7,465 nt of DNA from assembly GCA_017619255.1 (NCBI GenBank), contig JAFZSS010000052.1, positions 1 to 7,465 of the forward strand, in the 5' to 3' direction. The position numbers were made by a program, and so were the translations under genes. The notes beneath the pieces are model-generated. The model saw only the letters and a list, made by a program, of their open reading frames with translations, was not told where the DNA came from and did no database searches. The first letter of the stretch is position 1; each line of letters opens with the position of its first letter. This stretch comes from Muribaculaceae bacterium (GTDB lineage: Bacteria > Bacteroidota > Bacteroidia > Bacteroidales > Muribaculaceae). Positions 1 to 4,655 of the stretch are shown here, one piece after another.

Positions 1-854
1 CTCCCAAACCCGAACCTGTTCCCGAACCAGTCATCCCCATCGAGGAGACCCCCACCGGCGAGGTGTTGAACATCGTGTTGGCCTACGAAGCGCGTGAGAT
101 TAAGCACCTGAATACCACTACCTTCTATGCGTCGCTGGTCAACGACAGCAATTATTTCCTCTATTTCACCTATATGACCCGCGGCGACGGTGACGGCGAG
201 TGGAAGACCCGCTACCACGACATCATCGAGCCTAATGTGCAAATACAACTCGAGGAATTCGGCCACGATGACCTCAACGATATGACCCACATCGCCGTGC
301 AGTACATCGCTTTCAAGCAGGGCAAAGGCTTCAAGCTAAAGAATCCCGCGCTTATTGAGCAACGCCTCGATGTGACCAAGTTTTACAAACTGCATTGCTT
401 CCACGAGAACCCCTACTTCGACGAGCCAGTCATTGCCGTGGAAATCGTGACCAACGACCGTCCTGCCCGAATGATGCGCATCGATAGCGGAGAACTGGAG
501 CGCGCCATGAAGGAGAAGAAACGCATGGACCGTCCACAGCGTAAAGCCATTCAGAAGAAAGTGGACAACAACGGCATCATCGTGCAGGATCTGCACATCA
601 CCTCGCTGATGGACAATCTCAGCGGCATGACACCTGGCGCCATCCTCGAGTACCAGATGGACAAGTTCCGCGAGGTGATGGACGCCAACATCAACAAGCA
701 CGGCCAGCGCATCGTCTTCATCCACGGCAAGGGAGAAGGCAAGCTGCGCCAGCACCTGCTGAGCGAGCTCAAGCGCCGCTATCCTCGCTGCACCGCCCAG
801 GACGCCAGCTTCCGCGAGTACGGCTTCGGCGCCACCCAAGTCACCATTCACTGA
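1..854 (+). CDS. DUF2027 and Smr domain-containing protein, 5'-truncated
   Basis: The reading frame is open from the first complete codon (position 3), so the true start lies outside the window; the GTG at 63 is an internal valine, not a start. About 283 residues are visible. They begin with a Pro/Glu-rich linker (PKPEPVPEPVIPIEE), then a beta-rich domain typical of the Bacteroidota DUF2027 family (LVNDSNYFLYFTY, visible residues about 46-59), then a lysine-rich linker, and a C-terminal Smr domain from about residue 190. The Smr signatures are DLHI at visible residues 196-199 (base 588) and HGKGEGKLR at 241-249, ending in QDASFREYGFGATQVTIH. Smr domains, as in MutS2, are associated with DNA or RNA nicking or binding; the role of the DUF2027 fusion is unknown to me. 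The first motif lacks the glycine of the common LDLHG form. The gene ends in TGA and converges with the metallopeptidase gene 44 bp away. Family call secure; biochemical role inferred. Confidence 0.88.
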   Translation, partial: PKPEPVPEPVIPIEETPTGEVLNIVLAYEAREIKHLNTTTFYASLVNDSNYFLYFTYMTRGDGDGEWKTRYHDIIEPNVQIQLEEFGHDDLNDMTHIAVQYIAFKQGKGFKLKNPALIEQRLDVTKFYKLHCFHENPYFDEPVIAVEIVTNDRPARMMRIDSGELERAMKEKKRMDRPQRKAIQKKVDNNGIIVQDLHITSLMDNLSGMTPGAILEYQMDKFREVMDANINKHGQRIVFIHGKGEGKLRQHLLSELKRRYPRCTAQDASFREYGFGATQVTIH

Positions 855-898
855 CACCGAGAGATTATAGTAACTATAGCGGCTATTTAAAAAGACTA

Positions 899-1609
899 CT
901 ATTTCAGGATAGGGAAACGGAACTGGCGCAGTTGGCGTTCCAGTTCCTTTTCTTTGTTCCCAGTGTATTGGTCACACAGAGCATGGAACCGGGGAGAGTG
1001 ATTCATATAAGTGAGGTGGGCCAATTCATGACAGATGACATAGCGCACCAGTTCCTCGGGCAGGAACATGAGATTACGGGAGAGTTGTATGACCTTTTTT
1101 GTCGTGCAATGCCCCAGTTTACGCATGCCGCGCCCCACCTCAAAGCCTGCGGGCTTCAACTCCAAGCTGTCAGCAACCTGACGGGCAAACGGCAATAGTG
1201 CCATATGAGCCTGTACCTCCATCGCGCGGCCGATGACATTAGAAATCGTGCGTTTGACCGCTTCATCGGCAAAGTTGGCAGTCTCGTGGAGCTGCAGATG
1301 CAGGGTGTCGCCCTCCCAATGGTTAAGGATGTAACCAGGCATTCTGGTCTGAGGCTCAATCATCACACGGCAGCGGAAACACTCAATGACCTGCCCGAAG
1401 CTGAAAGTCACCGCCTCGGGACGCGGCAACTCCCGCAGTTGCTCACGATTGGCCTCGATCATGCGCTTCAAGTCACTCACCGTGACTCCTAACGGGGCTC
1501 GCATCAACAGGTTTCCATCTGAATGATAAGTAAACCGCACCGAGGTCATACCCCGGCGCAGTTCCACATGTATCTTTCCGAATTCCTCGTCCTCGATATA
1601 CCCCTTCAT
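899..1609 (-). CDS. YgjP-like (DUF45) zinc metallopeptidase
   Basis: A complete 236-residue protein of the YgjP/DUF45 metallopeptidase family, related to M48-type gluzincins. The zinc-binding HExxH motif is HELAH at residues 194-198 within RYVICHELAHL. A third probable metal ligand is H204 in NHSPRF (203-208). The preceding LGHCTTKKVIQLSRNL segment (166-180) corresponds to the family's usual W-G-S-C-S-x-K-x-x-I-x-L-N stretch, here with H for S and T for S. The first ~100 residues form a beta-rich domain with the familiar V-R-F-x-Y-H-x-D-G-x-L-x-M-R-A-P pattern. There is no signal peptide or membrane segment, so it should be cytoplasmic; substrates are not established. The ATG at 1609 is preceded by AAGGACC, unusually purine-rich for this genome and lying inside a repeat arm. 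It follows trpS by 88 bp with no visible terminator, so read-through from trpS is likely. Confidence 0.9.
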   Translation of the reverse strand: MKGYIEDEEFGKIHVELRRGMTSVRFTYHSDGNLLMRAPLGVTVSDLKRMIEANREQLRELPRPEAVTFSFGQVIECFRCRVMIEPQTRMPGYILNHWEGDTLHLQLHETANFADEAVKRTISNVIGRAMEVQAHMALLPFARQVADSLELKPAGFEVGRGMRKLGHCTTKKVIQLSRNLMFLPEELVRYVICHELAHLTYMNHSPRFHALCDQYTGNKEKELERQLRQFRFPILK

Positions 1610-1610
1610 G

Positions 1611-1697
1611 GTCCTTAGTTGCTAGTCCCTAGTTTCTAGATCTCAGTTTCAAATTGAAGGCGGATGCCAACTAAGGACTAGAAACCAGAAACTCAAT
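1611..1697. repeat. Two opposed degenerate heptad arrays forming an inverted repeat in the trpS/metallopeptidase spacer
   Basis: The spacer is almost filled by 7-bp units. Plus-strand heptads run TTAGTTG (1615), CTAGTCC (1622), CTAGTTT (1629), CTAGATC (1636), TCAGTTT (1643). After about 18 bp the same family appears inverted at 1668-1695: CAACTAA, GGACTAG, AAACCAG, AAACTCA. The outer arms 1611-1621 and 1668-1678 are exact reverse complements over 11 bp. A second register pairs 1622-1634 with 1669-1681 at 12 of 13 positions. The array starts two bases upstream of the metallopeptidase ATG and ends at the trpS stop codon. Function unknown; in RNA it could fold into a long-loop hairpin. There is no T-run, so it does not look like an intrinsic terminator. 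Confidence 0.8.
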
Positions 1698-2771
1698 TCA
1701 GAACTTGGTGATGCCCATGATTTCGCGCACATCGGCCAGCGTCTTGCCGGCACGGGCACGGGCACGCTCGGCACCCATCTCCAGAACGCGGTGCAGATAG
1801 GCGTCATCGTTCTCGATGTCCAGAATGCGCTCACGGATGGGCGTGGTCATTGCCACGATGTCCTCGGCAATCTCCTTTTTGAGGTCACCGTAACGGATGG
1901 AACAGTTGTTATAGGCATCGGTAAAGAACTGCACTTTGTCAGGAGTACCTACAAGTTTCAGGATAGTGAACAAGTTCTGTACCGGCTCTGCCATTGGCTG
2001 GTTGGGCTCGGTGGGACCGGCATCAGTCACGGCACGCATCACCTTCTTGCGGATGACCTTCTCGTCATCCACAAGATAGATGCAGTTGCCCTCGCTCTTG
2101 CCCATCTTGCCGCTGCCGTCCAGACCAGGCACCTTGACCGGCGCACTGCCGAAGTTGAAGTTCTGCGGCTCCTTGAAGTATTCGGTCTTGTAGAACGAGT
2201 TGAAACGGCGTGCAAACCTGCGGGTCAACTCCAAATGCTGCTCCTGATCCTTGCCCACCGGCACGAAGTCGGCGCGCTGGATGAGGATATCCACCGCCAT
2301 CAGCGTGGGATAGGTCAACAAACCGGCATTGACGCGCTTATTGGTGCTGGCGCCGATGATTTCCTTGGCGACATCCTCGTCATCATCACCCTGTGTAGGA
2401 GCTGTGATGCCCAGCGCCTTGCGGGCCTTATCCTTGAAAGCGGCAGTACGCATCAGTTCGCCGATGCCCACATGCATATTCAGCAGCAGATACATCTCGC
2501 TCACCTCGGGCACATCGCTCTGCACAAAGATGGTGGACTTCTCTGGATCCAATCCGGCAGCAAGATATTCCGCCAAGATGTGGCGCACATTGGTGTGTAA
2601 CTCCTTAGGATCAGGGTTAGTCGTGAGTGCATGCAGGTCAGCAATGAAGTAGTAACTATCATATTTGCCCTCGTTCTGCATCTTTACGAAGTTACTCAAT
2701 GCGCCCAGGTAGTTGCCCAAGTGCAGTTGTCCCGTGGGACGAATTCCGCTTAAAACAATCTTTTTATCCAT
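1698..2771 (-). CDS. trpS: Tryptophanyl-tRNA synthetase
   Basis: Class I aminoacyl-tRNA synthetase that charges tRNA-Trp with tryptophan using ATP, in the cytoplasm. From the ATG at 2771 the protein is 357 residues; a TTG two codons upstream (2777) is possible but less likely. Visible signatures are VLSGIRPTGQLHLGNYLGAL at the N-terminus with the HIGH-equivalent HLGN (residues 17-20), YYFIADLHALT, LLTYPTLMAVDIL, VPVGKDQEQHLELTR and the KMSKS-equivalent KMGKS at 222-226 (GSGKMGKSEGN). Length is somewhat above the roughly 330 residues usual for bacterial TrpRS. Much of the difference is an acidic segment at about 121-147 (TAPTQGDDDEDVAKEI and following) between FKDKARK and VNAGLLTYP. A -7 promoter box lies 34 bp upstream, with no good Shine-Dalgarno. 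The gene follows the phosphatase gene by 96 bp and precedes the metallopeptidase gene. Confidence 0.97.
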   Translation of the reverse strand: MDKKIVLSGIRPTGQLHLGNYLGALSNFVKMQNEGKYDSYYFIADLHALTTNPDPKELHTNVRHILAEYLAAGLDPEKSTIFVQSDVPEVSEMYLLLNMHVGIGELMRTAAFKDKARKALGITAPTQGDDDEDVAKEIIGASTNKRVNAGLLTYPTLMAVDILIQRADFVPVGKDQEQHLELTRRFARRFNSFYKTEYFKEPQNFNFGSAPVKVPGLDGSGKMGKSEGNCIYLVDDEKVIRKKVMRAVTDAGPTEPNQPMAEPVQNLFTILKLVGTPDKVQFFTDAYNNCSIRYGDLKKEIAEDIVAMTTPIRERILDIENDDAYLHRVLEMGAERARARAGKTLADVREIMGITKF

Positions 2772-2804
2772 ATTCAATTTCTTGTTTTTTTCTTACAATG
2801 GCCG

Positions 2805-2812
2805 CAAAGGTA
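2805..2812 (-). promoter_or_regulatory. Candidate trpS -7 promoter box (TACCTTTG)
   Basis: On the minus strand this reads TACCTTTG, an exact match to the Bacteroidota -7 consensus TAnnTTTG, 33 bases upstream of the trpS ATG and leaving a leader of roughly 25 nt. The expected -33 TTTG position falls inside the heptad repeat, and on the minus strand no TTTG is seen there, so the second element is weak or absent. It suggests trpS can be transcribed independently of the upstream phosphatase gene. Confidence 0.5.
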
Positions 2813-2820
2813 ATAAATTG

Positions 2821-2855
2821 TTTTCAGTTTTCAGTTTTTAGTTTTCAGTTTTTTC
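2821..2855. repeat. Heptad tandem repeat upstream of trpS
   Basis: Five head-to-tail 7-bp units: TTTTCAG, TTTTCAG, TTTTTAG, TTTTCAG and a decayed TTTTTTC. Shifted in phase, they read (T/C)(T/C)AGTTT, the same family as the arrays at 1615-1649 and 1668-1695. The array fills the gap between the phosphatase stop codon (12 bp away) and the trpS -7 box, covering where the -33 element should be. Function unknown. Confidence 0.85.
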
Positions 2856-2867
2856 ATTGCGGGTCAT

Positions 2868-3665
2868 TCACTCTACCATCTCTGACAGCTGGGGAGCGAT
2901 GCCAGGACATGCGGCCATGATGCAGATGCCGTGATTGTCACGATAGCGCTTTACGACGGCGCCTGCTTCCTGGGCGATAAGTTCTCCGGCACATGCGTCC
3001 CACTCCTTCAGGTTCAATTCCCAATAGCCGTCGAGCCATCCGGCGGCAACATAACACAGGTCCATCGCTGCGGAGCCCAGGCGCCTGAGTCCACGGATGC
3101 GGGGCATGATGCGCCCTACGGTGTCGAGGTTGTTGTCAGGGTTGGTGGCTTTGTCATAAGGGAACCCTGTGGAAATCACAGCCCGCTGCAGTTCGGTGGT
3201 GGACTTGACCTGCAGGCTGCCATAGGGGCCATAGGCGCCCTTGCCCTTGATGGCCCAGAACTCCTCGTCAAGCGTCGGAGCATACACATAACCCATGCGG
3301 GTCTCGCCGTCGACCTTGAGGCCGATGGAGATGCAGTAAGTAGCGATTCCAGCGCTGTAATTCACCGTTCCGTCCAGCGGGTCGATGACCCACTGGCAAT
3401 GTGCCTGACGATAATCGTCACCGCTCTCCTCGCTCAAGATGGCATGGTCGGGGAAACGGGCATGAAGCGTGTCGAGGATGATGCGCTCGCTGCCCTTGTC
3501 GGCCTCGGTGACGATGTCATAGGCGCTGCCCTTGTCCTCGATGCTGAGTTCGCGGCGGCGGAAGTGCTTTTTCAGTACCTCGCCTGCCTCATGCCCCATC
3601 TGGCGGGCACACTCAAGCCATTGCTGCTCCAATGGCGTCAATTCTGTTGAAATCATGTTTTTCAT
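2868..3665 (-). CDS. Inositol monophosphatase family protein (SuhB/CysQ-like)
   Basis: A 265-residue Mg2+-dependent, lithium-sensitive-type phosphatase of the inositol monophosphatase superfamily. Signatures: DIVTEADKGSE (50-60), the metal-binding LSEES (77-81, E80), motif WVIDPLDGTVNY (92-103, ligands D95 and D98), and the second motif EWDACAG (221-227, D223). The length is normal for the family and there is no signal peptide, so it acts in the cytoplasm. Family members hydrolyse inositol phosphates, 3'-phosphoadenosine phosphates or fructose-1,6-bisphosphate, and the exact substrate cannot be set from sequence alone; the Thr-Val-Asn-Tyr after DPLDG deviates slightly from the common TTNF. 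The first ATG (3665) is chosen; an in-frame ATG at 3656 would shorten it by three residues. It sits 70 bp downstream of the Lrp-family gene but beyond that gene's terminator. I found no clear promoter of its own in the gap. Confidence 0.93.
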   Translation of the reverse strand: MKNMISTELTPLEQQWLECARQMGHEAGEVLKKHFRRRELSIEDKGSAYDIVTEADKGSERIILDTLHARFPDHAILSEESGDDYRQAHCQWVIDPLDGTVNYSAGIATYCISIGLKVDGETRMGYVYAPTLDEEFWAIKGKGAYGPYGSLQVKSTTELQRAVISTGFPYDKATNPDNNLDTVGRIMPRIRGLRRLGSAAMDLCYVAAGWLDGYWELNLKEWDACAGELIAQEAGAVVKRYRDNHGICIMAACPGIAPQLSEMVE

Positions 3666-3699
3666 CTTTTTTACCTGTTACTATTACCTGAAACATCTT

Positions 3700-3727
3700 A
3701 AAAAAGGGGAGCGACCATCGCCCCCCT
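3700..3727 (-). terminator. Rho-independent terminator of the Lrp/AsnC gene
   Basis: On the minus strand a 9-position stem (GGGGGGCGA / TCGCTCCCC, one C-A mismatch, three-base loop TGG) is followed directly by six T residues. It begins nine bases after the TAA stop of the regulator gene. The GC-rich stem plus T-run is the classical intrinsic form and should separate the regulator transcript from the phosphatase gene. Confidence 0.8.
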
Positions 3728-3735
3728 CGATAACA

Positions 3736-4215
3736 TTACGCTTTCGTTTCTTCGCCGTCAGGATCGATAGGAATCTGGCGTTTAAACACTTCCTTGAAAG
3801 TGATTAATGTCTCGCTGCGACCCAAGCCCATCTTTAAGAACTTGTCATGGATCACCTGCAGCAGGTGGTCATTGTTCTGGGCATAGAGTTTGACAAACAT
3901 GTCATACTTACCCGTCGTGAAATAGCACTCTACCACCTCGGGCACCGTCTTGAGGCGTGCCACGACCTCGTCAAATTTTGACGGGTCATTCAGGAAGAAG
4001 CCAATATAGGCACAGGTCTGATAACCCACCGAAGCCGGGTTAATCAAGGATATGGACCCGTTGATAACACCCATGTTGTAAAGCTTCTGGATGCGTTGGT
4101 GAATCGCCGCTCCCGACACATTGCATGCACGAGCAATTTCCAGATAAGGCTTGCGCGCATTGAGGGACAGCATTTTTAAAATCTTGTAGTCAAGTGAATC
4201 AAGTTTGTTTGCCAT
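3736..4215 (-). CDS. Lrp/AsnC-family transcriptional regulator
   Basis: A complete 159-residue DNA-binding regulator. Residues about 4-52 form the AsnC-type winged helix-turn-helix (LDSLDYKILKMLSLNARKPYLEIARACNVSGAAIHQRIQKLYNMGVI). Residues about 66-146 form the RAM effector-binding and oligomerisation domain (YQTCAYIGFFL, VVECYFTTGKYDMFVKLYA, ETLITFKEVFKRQIPI). Length matches the family. Lrp/AsnC proteins assemble as dimers or octamers and sense amino acids or small metabolites; the ligand here is unknown. The acidic tail DPDGEETKA is additional to the core. The gene is single (its own terminator follows) and divergent from the LRR surface-protein gene across a 440-bp spacer that contains palindromic sites, so autoregulation and regulation of the neighbour are plausible but unproven. 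Confidence 0.95.
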   Translation of the reverse strand: MANKLDSLDYKILKMLSLNARKPYLEIARACNVSGAAIHQRIQKLYNMGVINGSISLINPASVGYQTCAYIGFFLNDPSKFDEVVARLKTVPEVVECYFTTGKYDMFVKLYAQNNDHLLQVIHDKFLKMGLGRSETLITFKEVFKRQIPIDPDGEETKA

Positions 4216-4278
4216 AACATCAAGTATTATTAGTTATTAGATTATGCTATAGAAATAAAAATAACGCGTTCATTTACA

Positions 4279-4314
4279 AAGTGCAATAATAGCGAAGTGC
4301 AGAACGACGCACTT
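4279..4314. promoter_or_regulatory. Three AAGTGC half-sites in the Lrp-family gene leader
   Basis: AAGTGC occurs at 4279-4284 and 4295-4300, 16 bp apart, and inverted as GCACTT at 4309-4314. The last two form a 6-bp perfect stem with an 8-base loop. All lie between the candidate -7 box and the regulator ATG, so they would be in the transcribed leader if that promoter is right. They could be operator half-sites or alternative RNA hairpins; low certainty. Confidence 0.35.
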
Positions 4315-4322
4315 ACCGCAGG

Positions 4323-4330
4323 CAAAGATA
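4323..4330 (-). promoter_or_regulatory. Candidate -7 promoter box of the Lrp/AsnC gene (TATCTTTG)
   Basis: The minus strand reads TATCTTTG, an exact fit to the Bacteroidota TAnnTTTG box. A TTG (minus strand, 4354-4356) lies 23 bp upstream, slightly more than the usual ~20 bp to the -33 element. It would give a leader of about 100 nt, long for this kind of gene. Confidence 0.45.
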
Positions 4331-4427
4331 CAACAATTATCTTAATAAAGTGACAATTTATAATAATTTTTCAAAAAAATCTTTTTATCTCGCAATAATT
4401 CTTCTTTTTTCATTGCAAAACCATCCC

Positions 4428-4466
4428 GATTGCAGCCATCTCGCCACCATTTAGATTGAAGCCATC
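4428..4466 (+). repeat. Imperfect 13-bp direct repeat in the intergenic region
   Basis: GATTGCAGCCATC (4428-4440) and GATTGAAGCCATC (4454-4466) match at 12 of 13 bases with a start-to-start distance of 26 bp. This may be a tandem regulator site or chance; no known factor is recognised. Confidence 0.35.
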
Positions 4467-4524
4467 ATATTGGTCTATAGTCAACGCCAAGGCAACTCAT
4501 TTCAAAAAATCGCTCAAAACAAAA

Positions 4525-4562
4525 GATTCATTTAATTTAATGAAACGAATCCTGCATGAATC
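4525..4562. promoter_or_regulatory. 27-bp imperfect palindrome plus extra half-site, possible operator
   Basis: Positions 4525-4551 form an odd-length palindrome centred on 4538, with 11 of 13 symmetric positions complementary; the outer arms are GATTC and GAATC. A further ATGAATC at 4556-4562 is the exact reverse complement of GATTCAT at 4525-4531, so three GATTC-type half-sites lie in 38 bp. It is AT-rich, about 20 bp upstream of the weak promoter candidate for the LRR gene. The site suits a dimeric regulator; the adjacent Lrp-family protein is the obvious but untested candidate. Confidence 0.45.
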
Positions 4563-4580
4563 GTAAATAATCACACAAAT

Positions 4581-4613
4581 TCTTGCACAATCCATCAAAA
4601 ATAGCTTTTTTTG
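4581..4613 (+). promoter_or_regulatory. Weak promoter candidate for the LRR gene
   Basis: TCTTG at 4581-4585 could serve as a -33 element and TTTTTTTG at 4606-4613 as a -7 box (one mismatch to TAnnTTTG), separated by 20 bp as in Bacteroidota promoters. It would leave a leader of about 35 nt. The T-run makes a chance match easy. No Shine-Dalgarno precedes the ATG at 4656; the upstream bases are A/T-rich, as is common in this phylum. Confidence 0.3.
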
Positions 4614-4655
4614 CGAAAGAAAAAGAAATATTCACAAAATAATCCTATTACAATT

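Larger units (their letters stand above)
4216..4655. other. AT-rich divergent intergenic region
   Basis: 440 bp between the Lrp-family gene (-) and the LRR gene (+), with no credible coding sequence. It holds, left to right: two TTATTAG heptads (4227-4240) in the regulator leader; three AAGTGC half-sites (4279-4314); a minus-strand -7 box (4323-4330); an A/T-tract stretch (about 4331-4410) likely to be curved or easily melted; a 13-bp imperfect direct repeat (4428-4466); a 27-bp palindrome with extra half-site (4525-4562); and a weak plus-strand promoter candidate (4581-4613). Confidence 0.75.

Noticed and set aside
336..857. Minus-strand open frame across the DUF2027/Smr gene
   Set aside because: Its translation is low-complexity Ala/Val/Leu/His with no family signature, and it is antisense to a clearly recognisable protein.
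865..890. Possible bidirectional terminator between the convergent genes
   Set aside because: Only 4-5 bp A/T-rich stems (TATAG/CTATA) and no proper T-run after a stable stem, so it cannot be supported.
1611..1697. CRISPR-like or insertion-sequence terminal repeats
   Set aside because: Units are 7 bp without unique spacers, and there is no transposase or target duplication nearby.
1791..2600. Plus-strand 269-codon open frame antisense to trpS
   Set aside because: trpS is unambiguous on the other strand with HLGN and KMGKS motifs; the antisense product is biased in His/Leu/Val and shows no domain.
2931..3650. Plus-strand open frame antisense to the phosphatase
   Set aside because: The minus strand carries the full set of inositol monophosphatase motifs; the other frame is a composition shadow.
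4361..4410. A/T tracts as an intrinsic terminator or small RNA
   Set aside because: AAAAA/TTTTT pairing is too weak for a terminator and no GC stem is present; more likely just flexible promoter-region DNA.
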